From Fictibacillus macauensis ZFHKF-1 (GTDB lineage Bacteria; Bacillota; Bacilli; Bacillales; Fictibacillaceae), in assembly GCF_000269865.1 (NCBI RefSeq), contig NZ_AKKV01000032.1, positions 1-63,488 on the forward strand: a stretch of DNA of 63,488 nucleotides. Reading direction: 5' to 3'. The position numbers were made by a program, and so were the translations under genes. Every line of letters begins with the position of its first letter. Within the stretch, counting starts at the first letter, position 1. This document shows, in pieces, positions 1-8,534 of the stretch. The notes beneath the pieces were generated by a model. The model made no database searches and was not told where the DNA came from. It saw only the letters and a program-made list of their open reading frames with translations.

Positions 1-651
1 GGTACAGCTCTGCCATTCGTAATTGCAGCAGATGCAGCAGCGATTGCCCTAGGTGCTGGATTAATTAGTCATGGTGTGTATAATGGAAGTAACGTACATA
101 ATACCTTTCAGCGAATAGATAGTCATAATGTAAAGCCTGAAGTTGGAACAATCAAACCGGGCAGTATGGAAGATTTTAATCCATTAACTGCAACGAACAA
201 GCAAAAAGGTAATTATGGGGAAATGAGTGCGTTTCAAAATTTATTGAATAATCCTATTATAAAAAAAGCGGGTTATTATTTAAAGCAAATTGGGAGAAAA
301 CCACCAAAGACTCTTGATGATAAAATAGTTAAAGGGATTGATGGTCTTTATGAGAACGTTAATCCAAATTCAAAAATTAAGTATATAATTGATGAAGCAA
401 AGTTTGGAAGTGCGCGACTTGGTAAAACGAAAGATGGCAAGCAGATGTCTGATGGATGGCTACTTGGAGAGAAGACTAATTTTAATCGAATACTGGACTA
501 TGTTAATGGGGACAAGAAATTAGCGAAGAAAATTACTAAAGCTTTGGAGGATAATCAAGTGGAACGGATTTTATCCAAAGTTGATGCCCATGGCAATGTA
601 AAAACAGTGAGATTAGATGCTAATGGTCATGAGATTGGTGTATGGCCATAA
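1..651 (+). CDS. Polymorphic toxin, C-terminal part: PoNe-like PD-(D/E)xK DNase (5' end outside window)
   Basis: The reading frame is open from base 1, so the gene begins before the window. An internal GTG at 76 is not a likely start. The first 50 codons are the end of a hydrophobic pre-toxin linker (GTALPFVIAADAAAIALG, then FQRIDSHNVKPEVG) that recurs at 6335-6645 and 10117-10433. The last about 150 residues form the toxin domain. GIDGLY followed by YIIDEAKFG gives the D...ExK pattern of restriction-endonuclease-fold nucleases, then DGKQMSDGW. A PoNi-type immunity gene follows 15 bp downstream with a good ribosome binding site, which supports a PoNe-type DNase. Expected role: contact-dependent killing of sibling cells by DNA cleavage. 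The delivery domain is not visible. PoNe assignment is by motif and partner, not by search. Confidence 0.75.
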   Translation, partial: GTALPFVIAADAAAIALGAGLISHGVYNGSNVHNTFQRIDSHNVKPEVGTIKPGSMEDFNPLTATNKQKGNYGEMSAFQNLLNNPIIKKAGYYLKQIGRKPPKTLDDKIVKGIDGLYENVNPNSKIKYIIDEAKFGSARLGKTKDGKQMSDGWLLGEKTNFNRILDYVNGDKKLAKKITKALEDNQVERILSKVDAHGNVKTVRLDANGHEIGVWP

Positions 652-666
652 AAGGAGAGGATTTTA

Positions 667-1902
667 ATGAGAGACCATCTTTGTAAAGTAGAGAATTGTA
701 TCGATACCCTTGAATTTAACGTTGAGAGTATTGAAGAAATAACAGAAGAAATTAGAGGATTTGAGGAGGATGAAGAAAGAGGGATTCAAAGGAAGCCACG
801 AGATAATCCTTCCATTATAAAGAGTAGGTATAAAATGATTCTTAATTACGCAACAGAAAACATTCGCGCAAAATACTCCATGGGGGCAGACATTTCATCC
901 TTAGAAGAAGATTTTTTTCAAGGCGTCGATGTGTTAGAGAGAATGGGAGAGGAAAAAGCACACTACTTGCGGCTATTATGGCTGCTTTCTCTTGGTATTT
1001 TGCTTGAAATGGAACCTACTTATATTGAAAAAATAAAAAAGAAAGTGCATCAAGAACATATTAACGATGGTGTTATGAATTATTTATTTGCTGCCTACGG
1101 AATCGGGGAAACAGAAGTCGTTGCCGTTTATGAAAAAGAAAACCCATATGCAAAGACGAGAGAAATCTTAGAGCTCGCTACGACAGACCGAAAAGCCGCT
1201 TCCAAGCGCTTAACTCAGTATATGAAAAAAGAATGGTTTCAAGGACATTATGACTATGAGTGGCGCACTGCTCATAAACGCCATGGCTACTTAGGATTTT
1301 GGAGCTTTGAAACGGCAGCCCTCGCTAAAATCCTACAGCTTGACGACTCGGAACTAGAAAAAAGCAATCATTACCCCTATGAAATCGCGCATTACAAACG
1401 TGGCATGACGTTCCGTGATGTGACGTTTATTGATGAGGTAGTACAAGAAGAAACAGGCGTTCCTGGCATTCCCGCGCAGCCTGCCTTAGAATCAATGATT
1501 CCTGTTACCTATCATGCTTGGATCAATGACCTAATTGTAGATTATAAGCAACTTGACGCACGCACTTTTTTTGAAAAGTACAATGAAGCCCTCGTGCTGG
1601 ATGAGATTTGGGATTCGTTTGAAGCATATGAAGAGCATCATGCGTCAAAGAATCGCCTCGGTATGTTGCTTGTGTTCGCGCTAGAGGCGAAAGAGTGGAT
1701 TTTACAATTAGATTATAAAGAAGACATAGAAGATCATGTGGATTTTATGAAAAATGCATGGAAAGGACAGTCAATCAAGCTAATAGAGTTTGAGTTAGTC
1801 GACAACGACCAAGCGTATTTCGCACTCGTACCAGAAACGGCACCCGTTACAAATTGGTTTGAGGTGCAAGTGGAACAGGTTGTCATTGTACAAGAAGAAT
1901 AA
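667..1902 (+). CDS. PoNi-type immunity protein (DUF1910-DUF1911) with C-terminal extension
   Basis: A 411-residue protein, start supported by GGAGAGG seven bases upstream. Residues 1-130 resemble DUF1910 and about 155-243 resemble DUF1911 (ENPYAKTREIL, then GFWSFETAALAKILQLDD and HYPYEIAHY), the two-domain layout of PoNi proteins that neutralise PoNe DNases. Residues 244-411 are an extra acidic region (GVPGIPAQPAL, DEIWDSFEAYEEHH, TNWFEVQVEQ) making this longer than PoNi proteins I know. It lies directly behind the PoNe-like toxin, so the two are probably a cognate pair. A close paralogue lies at 2519-3757, and fragments of the same tail occur at 7838, 11883 and 12669. Confidence 0.8.
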   Translation: MRDHLCKVENCIDTLEFNVESIEEITEEIRGFEEDEERGIQRKPRDNPSIIKSRYKMILNYATENIRAKYSMGADISSLEEDFFQGVDVLERMGEEKAHYLRLLWLLSLGILLEMEPTYIEKIKKKVHQEHINDGVMNYLFAAYGIGETEVVAVYEKENPYAKTREILELATTDRKAASKRLTQYMKKEWFQGHYDYEWRTAHKRHGYLGFWSFETAALAKILQLDDSELEKSNHYPYEIAHYKRGMTFRDVTFIDEVVQEETGVPGIPAQPALESMIPVTYHAWINDLIVDYKQLDARTFFEKYNEALVLDEIWDSFEAYEEHHASKNRLGMLLVFALEAKEWILQLDYKEDIEDHVDFMKNAWKGQSIKLIEFELVDNDQAYFALVPETAPVTNWFEVQVEQVVIVQEE

Positions 1903-1907
1903 TTTTG

Positions 1908-1959
1908 AAAGCCCCATCCTTGTCACTGATTTTAACAGAGACAAAGGTGGGGCTTTTTA
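1908..1959 (+). terminator. Terminator after PoNi gene 1
   Basis: AAAGCCCCA at 1908 pairs with TGGGGCTTT near 1948-1956, with inner CCTTGTC/GACAAAGG pairing and a following T-run. Related but decayed copies follow the other PoNi copies near 3765, 11938 and 13214. Confidence 0.75.
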
Positions 1960-2012
1960 TTGTCTTCATGTAAGAGGTTCTGAGATTATTTCCACAAAAA
2001 ACGGGTTACTAG

Positions 2013-2227
2013 CCACACTCTTTAATTGGTAAAATCAGTTCTTCAGATCTGATTATATTTACATATTTAAGTAAAAAGATGCATTGAACTGGCAGTAGTT
2101 AAAAAGGATAATAATAGTAAAATATTTGTTTTTCACTTGAGTGTTTATACTGTAAACCTTTTAAGCAGATGGTGATCATGTGGAGGTTGAATGGCAAGAG
2201 TTAATAGCTACCACAAGTAGGAATAAT
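2013..2227. repeat. Intergenic repeat, copy 1 of 2
   Basis: About 215 bp of non-coding sequence whose diverged copy is at 11963-12172. Shared landmarks are TTTAATTGGTAAAA, AGTTAAAAAGGATAATAATA, GATGGTGATCATGTGGA and AATAGCTACCACAAGTAGG. Both copies follow the end of a PoNi-tail sequence, so tail and downstream DNA were duplicated together. I see no gene in it. Confidence 0.75.
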
Positions 2228-2380
2228 CGAGATATTTGCAGCTTTAAAGACGTGTAAACTGAAATTAGAACAATATAAAAGCAATTAACAAAAAACTCGT
2301 TGCATCAATTAGTGACTGGCGAGGGGCAAGAGAAAGAAAACATATAAGAACCGTATTTTAGTGGCTGTTGGTAGAGATGA

Positions 2381-2503
2381 AAAATTTTTAGAGCTTTTGA
2401 GGGTGATGAAGTAGAAAGAATAGTATTCAAAGTAGATGCAAAGGGCCATGTAAAAACCGTGAGATTGGACAGAAATGGGCATGAAATTGGCGATTTGCCT
2501 TAA
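2381..2503 (+). pseudogene. PoNe toxin remnant (last about 35 codons)
   Basis: The frame reads DEVERIVFKVDAKG, then HVKTVRLDRNGHEIGDLP and stop, matching the last residues of the toxin ending at 651 (VERILSKVDAHG...VRLDANGHEIGVWP). A stop at 2378-2380 closes the frame upstream and no linker is present. The fragment sits just before the second PoNi gene, where its toxin should be, so the toxin has been lost while its immunity gene stayed intact. Confidence 0.75.
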
Positions 2504-2518
2504 TCAGGGGAGGCAGTT

Positions 2519-3757
2519 ATGAGAAATCAGCTTTGTAAAGCGGAGAATTGTATAGAAACTATTGAGTTAAATAGAAAATTTACACAAGGTGCTAAAGAGA
2601 AAATTGAATCTCTTCATGAGGATGAAAAGAAAGGCATTCAAAGAAATCCAAGAGATAACATATCAATTATTAAGAGTGTTCATAATAGAATATTCAATTA
2701 CGCCACAGAAAACCTTCGTGCAAAATACTCCATGGGTGCAGACATTTCATCCTTAGAAGAAGATTTTCTACAAGCCGTTAGCGTGATCGATGGCATGGGC
2801 GAAGAAACGATGGGTTATACAAATTTATTGTGGCTTATCTCTGTTGGGGTTTTACTGGAAGTGGATCGATGTCATCTCGAAAAACTAAATCAGAAAGCGG
2901 TTCAAGATCAAGAACGCGACGCCGTCATTCACTACCTCTTAAGCGCCTGTGGATTTGGGAAGCCGCAAATTACCGCCACCTATAAAAAAGAAAATCCATA
3001 TGCAAAGACGAGAAAAATCATAGAACTCGCTCGTACAGACCGCGAAGCAGCTTCTAAGCGCTTAACTCAGTATATGAAAAAAGAGTGGTATAAAGGACAC
3101 CATGATGTCGGCTGGCGCAACGCTCATAAAGATTCAGATTACGTAGGCTTCTGGAGCTTTGAAACGGCAGCTATCGCTAAAATCCTACAGCTTGACGACG
3201 CGGCTCTAGAAAAAAACAATCATTACCCCTATGAATTGGCGCATTACAAACGAGGTATGACGTTCCGTGATGTCACATTTGTTGACGAACTAATAGAAGA
3301 AGAAACAGGCGTTCCTGGCATTCCCGCACAGCCTGCCTTAGAACCGATGATTCCTGTTACCTATCATGCTTGGATCAATGAACTGATTGTAGATTACAAG
3401 CAACTCGACGCACGCGCCTTTTTTGAAAAGTACAATGAAGCTCTCGTGCTGGATGAGATTTGGGATTCGTTTGAAGCATACGAAGAGCATCATGCGTCAA
3501 AAGATCGCCTCGGTATGTTGCTTGTGTTTGCGTTAGAGGCGAAAGAATGGATTTTACAATTAGATTATAAAGAAGACATAGAAGATCACGTGGATTTTAT
3601 GAAAAATGCATGGAAAGGACAGTCAACCAAGTTACTAGAGTTTGAGTTAGTCGACAACGACCAAGCGTATTTTGCGCTCGTTCCGGTGACGGCACCCGTT
3701 ACCAACTGGTTTGAGGTGAAAGTGGAACAGGCTGTCGTTGTACGAGAAGAAGAATAA
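2519..3757 (+). CDS. PoNi-type immunity protein, second copy
   Basis: A 412-residue paralogue of the protein at 667-1902, with ATG after AGGGGAGG. The N-terminal third (DUF1910-like) differs most. From the DUF1911-like part (ENPYAKTRKII, YVGFWSFETAAIAKILQLDD) onward the two are very similar, and the C-terminal 150 residues are nearly identical at the DNA level. That pattern suggests a different partner specificity in the first half and recent exchange in the second half. It has no intact toxin upstream, only the 35-codon remnant at 2381-2503. Probably an orphan immunity gene protecting against related cells. Confidence 0.78.
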   Translation: MRNQLCKAENCIETIELNRKFTQGAKEKIESLHEDEKKGIQRNPRDNISIIKSVHNRIFNYATENLRAKYSMGADISSLEEDFLQAVSVIDGMGEETMGYTNLLWLISVGVLLEVDRCHLEKLNQKAVQDQERDAVIHYLLSACGFGKPQITATYKKENPYAKTRKIIELARTDREAASKRLTQYMKKEWYKGHHDVGWRNAHKDSDYVGFWSFETAAIAKILQLDDAALEKNNHYPYELAHYKRGMTFRDVTFVDELIEEETGVPGIPAQPALEPMIPVTYHAWINELIVDYKQLDARAFFEKYNEALVLDEIWDSFEAYEEHHASKDRLGMLLVFALEAKEWILQLDYKEDIEDHVDFMKNAWKGQSTKLLEFELVDNDQAYFALVPVTAPVTNWFEVKVEQAVVVREEE

Positions 3758-3861
3758 GCAGTAAAGAATTACCCCGTTTTTGTCACTGATTTTAAGAGAC
3801 AAAGGTGGGGCTTTTTTATTGTCTTTATGTAGGAGGTTCTAAAAAATTGCAGTCAGAGGCT

Positions 3862-4136
3862 ACACCGGTTGTAATTGCAGCAGACGGTTAGATGGTTAGC
3901 GAAGGAGTTGGACCAATATCTCTTGGTGGTTATAATTTTTATAAAGCCAAAGATGCTTTTCAACGAATCTTGGAAAATCTTCGAATGCATCTAAGGGAGC
4001 TCGTAGTTGGGCTGATTGGAAAGGACATTCTAAGATGGGAGAGGTTCCTGTCAATGTTAGAATGAAGATGCTTGAAAAAGAGAAACAAGCTAGAGAAGCT
4101 CTAAAAATAGCTATAGAAGAGAGGTTGAAGAAATGA
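3862..4136 (+). pseudogene. Toxin remnant: linker piece plus unknown toxin tail
   Basis: The first part (ACACCGGTTGTAATTGCAGC at 3862 onward) reads TPVVIAADG, a stop, then GVGPISLGGYNFYKAKDAFQRI, a decayed copy of the pre-toxin linker. After a frame change near 3965 the other frame reads SSNASKGARSWADWKGHS and continues to a lysine-rich end, REALKIAIEERLKK, with stop at 4134-4136. The stop overlaps the ATG of the next gene (ATGA), the usual toxin-immunity junction. I do not recognise the toxin family from this tail. Confidence 0.65.
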
Positions 4137-4741
4137 AGAAATTTGAAAAGAAAATTATGGATAAAACCATTATAGTAACTGCTGAAAAAGATTTAGAACC
4201 TCAAGTAGAAAGTTTGTTTGCTATATTAGAACAGGTAGACCGTAATAAATTAATTCATGGATTCTCATTACAAGTTGGTTGGTCCGTCTATTATTTACAG
4301 GAGAGAGAAACTGAGAATTTTATATTGACTACTCCTGATTACTCTAAAGATCCATTTGAAGATCTAACAGAAGATTTAACTTTAGCATTGTGGATACAAC
4401 TAGAACAAGGTCATTTTTTGAGAAATATGAATGTAGATGGTTTATCAATAAAATTCAGTGATAAAATTATACTTTCTAAAGGTGTACTAGAACTCGAAAA
4501 AATATATTTACAAAGAAATGGAGATGTTGAAAAAGGAGATTCAGGTTGGTACATAGGACCAGTAGAGAATAATAATACTACAGAGTTGTATGCTCTATAT
4601 GCTTATCAACTACTAAAAATTAAACCAGAAATCATTCAAGTTCTTGCTTTACCAAATGACTATATGGTTGTTTTTGAAGGTAATGAAATAAAAGCAGTAT
4701 TAAACGAAAACGATGTAGATGTTTTAAAAGATTCAATATAG
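4133..4741 (+). CDS. Putative immunity protein (Imm33-like C-terminal part)
   Basis: A 202-residue acidic soluble protein without signal or membrane segments. The C-terminal part (GDSGWYIGPVE, then YALYAYQLLKIKPEII and VLALPNDYMVVFEG) resembles Imm33/DUF2185-type immunity domains; this is a weak family call made by eye. The ATG overlaps the stop of a toxin tail (4134-4136), so translation was coupled to the lost toxin. RBS GAGAGG lies about 10 bases upstream. The intact frame beside a destroyed toxin suggests retained protection against other cells' toxin. Confidence 0.55.
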   Translation: MKKFEKKIMDKTIIVTAEKDLEPQVESLFAILEQVDRNKLIHGFSLQVGWSVYYLQERETENFILTTPDYSKDPFEDLTEDLTLALWIQLEQGHFLRNMNVDGLSIKFSDKIILSKGVLELEKIYLQRNGDVEKGDSGWYIGPVENNNTTELYALYAYQLLKIKPEIIQVLALPNDYMVVFEGNEIKAVLNENDVDVLKDSI

Positions 4742-4804
4742 CTTTTATTTATGGAAATCTATAGTTACACAACTAAACTATACAGGAAGTAAAAATATTG
4801 AATA

Positions 4805-4850
4805 AAGCACTTGATTGTCTACTAATGACAACAAGTGCTTGTTGTTAGAA
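4805..4850 (+). terminator. Terminator after immunity gene
   Basis: AAGCACTTG (4805-4813) pairs with CAAGTGCTT (4832-4840), followed by TGTTGTT. Confidence 0.65.
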
Positions 4851-4883
4851 ATGAAACTTTGGACAAATTAAGTGTCAACATGA

Positions 4884-5066
4884 AATTCATACCTCTTGAA
4901 GGTAGTACCATCAAGGGATTCTGTTTTAAAAGGAAAATATAGATATGATTTAGTTTATTCAAATGACGAAGAGCTTTTACCAGATGATATTTTCAATTTT
5001 TGGTTCAAAGAGGTGAAAAGTAGAAATAACTCAAATGGAAATGTCTTAATTAGTAGAAGAGTTTAG
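4884..5066 (+). pseudogene. Unidentified coding remnant
   Basis: Sixty sense codons lie between stops (NSYLLKVVPSRDSVLKGKY, then ELLPDDIFNFWFKEVKS). There is no ATG and no ribosome binding site; the only possible start is a TTG near 4896. The composition looks protein-like. Given the surroundings it is probably the end of a decayed immunity or toxin gene. The rest of 4742-5549 holds the terminator above, the PoNe fragment at 5136-5277, and otherwise nothing I can interpret. Confidence 0.35.
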
Positions 5067-5135
5067 AAGTATTCAGGATTATGTTTTAAAGAACCAACTG
5101 CGCATTCAATTTAGCCACCATTACCCTCTAGCTAT

Positions 5136-5277
5136 GCAACGAACAAGCAAAAAGGTAACTATGGGTAAATGAGTGCGTTTCATAATTTATTAAATAATCC
5201 TATTATAAAAAAAGCGGGTTATTATTGAAAGCAAGTTGGAAGGAAACCACCAAAGACTCTTGATGATAAAATAGTGA
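5136..5277 (+). pseudogene. PoNe toxin fragment with nonsense mutations
   Basis: These 142 bases align with 190-331 of the PoNe-like toxin (GCAACGAACAAGCAAAAAGG onward) with roughly a dozen differences. Two differences create stops (GAA to TAA and TTA to TGA). Neither the linker nor the ExK catalytic half is present. It is a dead internal fragment. Confidence 0.8.
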
Positions 5278-5549
5278 GACTATGTTAAAGGTAAAGATTG
5301 ATTTTAGTGAAATGGTTTGGTGACACGTACCCTGCATCTGATTAAATCAGATTCACTACAACTGGATATTTATGTTAAAAATAAATGCAAATTTGTGAAG
5401 GCTTATACTTAAACTAACGGGACAGTTTAGTTGCAGAGGATACACATCTATTGGAAAGGATTTTGCTCTATATTTAACGATTTTGGCTTAGAGGGCAAAT
5501 TATGAAATATTATAAGTTAATGATAGGATCAATGTAGGGAGGGAACCCA

Positions 5550-6299
5550 ATGATTTTAGGTAATCCAATAGCAAGAGGAAATACTGCAAAAATTTATCTT
5601 TCCGATAACAAAATAGTAAAAGTTTATAACGATTTTTTGCCAGATACGGAATCCATAAATGAAGCAAATAAACAAAAATATGCCTACTCATGTGGACTTC
5701 CTGTACCTAAGATTTTAGAGGTTACTAAAATAAACGGAGAACAAGCAATCATAATGGAATATATTAAGGGAGAAACATTAGGAAATTTAATGTTGAAAGA
5801 TAAAGAACAAGCAGAATATTACATGAATATTTCAGTCGATATGCAACTTGAAATTCATAGCATTATTCCAAATGCAACCGAACCAATGTATGATAAATTA
5901 TACCGTCAAATTGAGACTGTGAATACATTAGATAGAAGACTAAAATCTTATTTGTTAAAGAAATTGGAATCATTTACATACGAGAATAGGCTTTGTCATG
6001 GTGATTTCCACTTATTTAATTTGATTATGACCGATAACCAAGTGGTAGTTATAGATTGGGTTGATTCGAGTGCAGGAGATATTCGTGCTGATATATATCG
6101 GACCTATCTGTTATATTCCCAATTTTCGTCTGAATTAGCTGATTTGTATTTGCGACTTTATTGTGAAAAGAGTGGACTTTTAAGGTCTGAAGTTTTTCAA
6201 TGGGCTCCTATCATTGCTGGAGCAAGATTATCTGAAAGTGTCTCATCTGAGAATTCAGAACGACTTATGGAGATTATAAATCACTACTTCCAATTATAG
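5550..6299 (+). CDS. Aminoglycoside phosphotransferase-family kinase
   Basis: A 249-residue small-molecule kinase of the APH/choline-kinase fold, with ATG after AGGGAGGG. The N-lobe has NTAKIYLSDNKIVKVY (nucleotide-binding strand and a candidate lysine near residue 24) and IIMEYIKGETLG (hinge). The catalytic loop HGDFHLFNL (H150, D152, N157) and VIDWVDSSAGD (D169, metal-binding) are intact. Family members phosphorylate aminoglycosides, choline, fructosamine or homoserine; the substrate here cannot be read from sequence. It is a lone passenger between toxin debris and a toxin cassette, consistent with horizontal acquisition. Confidence 0.8.
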   Translation: MILGNPIARGNTAKIYLSDNKIVKVYNDFLPDTESINEANKQKYAYSCGLPVPKILEVTKINGEQAIIMEYIKGETLGNLMLKDKEQAEYYMNISVDMQLEIHSIIPNATEPMYDKLYRQIETVNTLDRRLKSYLLKKLESFTYENRLCHGDFHLFNLIMTDNQVVVIDWVDSSAGDIRADIYRTYLLYSQFSSELADLYLRLYCEKSGLLRSEVFQWAPIIAGARLSESVSSENSERLMEIINHYFQL

Positions 6300-6313
6300 T
6301 ATGACAACACTAT

Positions 6314-7081
6314 TTGCGTAATTTCACTTACAATCCAGACACCGCCGACCAAAATTATCGTTCACATGCATACTCTTATGGAAGAAAAGCTGGTGCGCTT
6401 AGTGTTCCAAGCTTAGAAATTGCAGCAGGAATCCTTGCGTTTTTAAGCGTACCTGTAATAACTGCAGGAGGAGCTTTTGGTACTGTTTTATCTGGAGGTA
6501 CAGCTCTGCCATTCGTAATTGCAGCAGATACGGCAGTGATCGGCTTAGGTGTTGGACTAATTTCTCATGGCGGTTATAATCTGTATAACGCAAAGGATAC
6601 ATTACAGCGAATCGATCGCCATAATGTAAAGCCAGAAGTGAGTGCTAATAAGGGTACGGTAAAATATAATGGAGGAAGAACACAGAAAGAATTGGATGAT
6701 TTAGCAGGAGATCCATCACATGGAGGAAGAATTGAAGGTCAAGGAATAAAAGAAAGAGAGATTGGATTAGAATTAGAAAGTCGCGGTGATTTAGGAAGAA
6801 TTATTAGAGATCAAAAAGCTGATAAAGGTGCAGAGTTTATTGATACTGTTACAGAGAAAAAAGGGGATGTAAAGAGCTTTGAATCTTATCCTAATGGTCA
6901 TACTTCACCCAAAAAAGGTGCTTTTACAGTTGATAACGCTATGAAAAAAATAAAGAAAGAGTTTGAACGTGGTCACAATGTTATACTTGATGATAGGAAT
7001 TTGACCCCAGAACATACCAAGCAATTGAAAGAGGCAATACAAAAAGAGGGGATATCAGACAAGATTATTTGGTATCCTTAG
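6314..7081 (+). CDS. Orphan toxin cassette: pre-toxin linker plus CdiA-type tRNase domain
   Basis: A 255-residue frame with a TTG start and no N-terminal delivery domain. It opens inside the linker (YNPDTADQNYRSHAY), which is nearly identical in DNA to 10117-10433 and includes two hydrophobic helices (EIAAGILAFLSVPVITAGG, LPFVIAADTAVIGLGVG). After KPEVS comes a toxin domain with GQGIKEREIGLELESRG, GAEFIDTVTEKKGDVKSFES, GHNVILDDRNLT and terminal IIWYP. These are typical of the CdiA C-terminal tRNase family, in which D, E, K and S residues cleave tRNA. Without the N-terminus it may be a silent donor cassette or produce a cytosolic toxin. The adjacent pentapeptide gene is the likely immunity. 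Confidence 0.75.
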   Translation: MRNFTYNPDTADQNYRSHAYSYGRKAGALSVPSLEIAAGILAFLSVPVITAGGAFGTVLSGGTALPFVIAADTAVIGLGVGLISHGGYNLYNAKDTLQRIDRHNVKPEVSANKGTVKYNGGRTQKELDDLAGDPSHGGRIEGQGIKEREIGLELESRGDLGRIIRDQKADKGAEFIDTVTEKKGDVKSFESYPNGHTSPKKGAFTVDNAMKKIKKEFERGHNVILDDRNLTPEHTKQLKEAIQKEGISDKIIWYP

Positions 7082-7095
7082 AGGGAGGAATTATA

Positions 7096-7701
7096 ATTAA
7101 TAATCGCAAAAAAGAGGAATTAATTCAACTTTTAGAATTACATAAAATTTGGCTTGATTCTCTAGGGTTAGAAGGCAAGAAGTTAGTTCTTGATGAAGTA
7201 AAGTTGACCGAAGTAGATTTAATAAAATATCCATTAAATCAAGCTTATATTACAGATTGTATCTTTAATAATATGCACTTGATTAATATAGAAATGTTTT
7301 CTTCAACTATTTGTTCTTCAAGCTTTATGTTTGCTAATTTAGAAAATGCTGATTTCTATAAAGCAGATGTTTCTTATGCAAACTTTACAAACGCAAACCT
7401 TCAAAATACAAGATTTGCTAAGAGTGATTGTATTGAAACTATCTTTAATAGTGCAAACTTAAGTGATGCAAAATTAGTAGCAGCTCTTTTTGATTATGCA
7501 GATTTTCGTAATGCAAACCTTCAAAATGCAGACGTAAGCGAATCGACGTTTGAAAATGTATTACTAAAAGGAGCTAAACTAACAGGGGTTCGAGGGTTAG
7601 AAGAGGCTTTTATTAAAAGTATTAATATTGGGACACCAGAACAACCAAATATTCTAATAGGTGGAGAGGCTAGAAAGTGGTTAGAAGTGATGAGCAATTA
7701 A
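7096..7701 (+). CDS. Pentapeptide repeat protein, probable immunity protein for the tRNase cassette
   Basis: About 200 residues. The middle (roughly residues 60-160) is a right-handed quadrilateral beta-helix of A(D/N)LXX repeats such as ANFTNANLQNTRF and ANLSDAKL. The frame could open at a TTG (7069) inside the toxin, but GGGAGG at 7083-7088 points to a start near 7096. No ATG, GTG or TTG is there: the codon with ideal spacing is ATT (7096), with ATA at 7093 as alternative. Family proteins begin at this point (NRKKEELIQLLELHKIWLDS). The tight position after the tRNase toxin indicates immunity. Confidence 0.7.
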   Translation: MNNRKKEELIQLLELHKIWLDSLGLEGKKLVLDEVKLTEVDLIKYPLNQAYITDCIFNNMHLINIEMFSSTICSSSFMFANLENADFYKADVSYANFTNANLQNTRFAKSDCIETIFNSANLSDAKLVAALFDYADFRNANLQNADVSESTFENVLLKGAKLTGVRGLEEAFIKSINIGTPEQPNILIGGEARKWLEVMSN

Positions 7702-7739
7702 AGTAAGAGCAAAATAACTTTTGGGATATAAGTGATTAT

Positions 7740-7777
7740 AACCTTGATTGGCTAAATGCCTTTCAAGGTTTCTTTTT
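7740..7777 (+). terminator. Terminator, repeat-related copy 1
   Basis: AACCTTGA pairs with TCAAGGTT (7763-7770) around a GGCTAAATGCC loop, then TCTTTTT. An almost identical terminator lies at 8535-8568 after the next immunity gene. Confidence 0.8.
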
Positions 7778-7837
7778 ATTATATATGGAATGATGAAGCA
7801 AAAAACAGCTTATTACCCGTAGGGTGGTTCGTATATA

Positions 7838-7903
7838 ACGGCACCCGTTACAAATTGGTTTGAGGTTCCAGTGGAACAGGCTGTCGTTGTACGAGAAGAT
7901 TGA
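7838..7903 (+). pseudogene. PoNi C-terminal tail fragment
   Basis: Twenty-one in-frame codons reading TAPVTNWFEVPVEQAVVV then RED and stop: a clean copy of the last 21 codons of the PoNi genes ending at 1902 and 3757. Nothing upstream belongs to that gene. It marks a recombination junction located exactly at the conserved tail. Confidence 0.8.
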
Positions 7904-8031
7904 GTACACATGGAGGAAAACTAAAAGACGGTGCTAATCTATTTGAGTATGATTCTAAGAAAGAAAGGTACTCTAATATCTATGGTCCGAATAATGATCA
8001 TCACATTTATTACAATAGATCAAGAGGTTAA
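7903..8031 (+). pseudogene. Unknown toxin tail before immunity gene
   Basis: Forty-two codons read STHGGKLKDGANLFEYDSKK, then YSNIYGPNNDHHIYYN and stop, with no start. The stop is two bases before the GTG of the next gene, so this is the C-terminus of a toxin whose body is gone. The NDHHIYYN ending hints at a histidine-rich nuclease, but the family cannot be assigned. Confidence 0.55.
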
Positions 8032-8033
8032 TT

Positions 8034-8516
8034 GTGTTGTCATATCAAAATGAAAAAATAATAAAGAAAATAGCATTGATGAATGCAAAAAAAACGTTAA
8101 ATCAATTATCAAATATAGAGCTTATTGAATTTGAAGATTATGATTCACGCTGGTTGAAATTATTTGAAGTTCCATTGAAACAATTTCGTAAGATAGATTC
8201 TGAACCAACTTATTCTAAACCTATTGGAGATACTACTAGTTATATATCTTGGTTTGAAAGTTCATTGGATTTTCTAGAGGAAAAGAAAGAATGGTTTATT
8301 CAGGTGCCAAATTGTCAATTTCCTGTATGGGCTAATGTTAGAGTGATGAATATTACAAAAGCAATAGAAGAGCTTTGGGAAACATCAGAAAATCGTGATA
8401 TAATAGTAGCTGATCAGTCTACGGGCAGTATTGCTCAAATTTTTATAGAAGAAAAAAATCATGAAATTCATGTTGGAAAATGTGATATTACAAACATAGA
8501 CAAGAAAAATAGTTAA
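8034..8516 (+). CDS. Putative immunity protein, family not recognised
   Basis: A 160-residue soluble protein rich in E, K, I and W; the start is GTG with AAGAGG eight bases upstream. Features visible are SNIELIEFEDYDSRWLKLFE, TTSYISWFESSLDFLEEKKE and FPVWANVRVMNITKAIEELW. No catalytic motif, signal peptide or membrane helix is apparent. Its place directly after a toxin tail and before a terminator shared with the previous immunity gene argues for an immunity role. No intact partner remains. Confidence 0.55.
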   Translation: MLSYQNEKIIKKIALMNAKKTLNQLSNIELIEFEDYDSRWLKLFEVPLKQFRKIDSEPTYSKPIGDTTSYISWFESSLDFLEEKKEWFIQVPNCQFPVWANVRVMNITKAIEELWETSENRDIIVADQSTGSIAQIFIEEKNHEIHVGKCDITNIDKKNS

Positions 8517-8534
8517 GTAACTTTTCTTATTACT

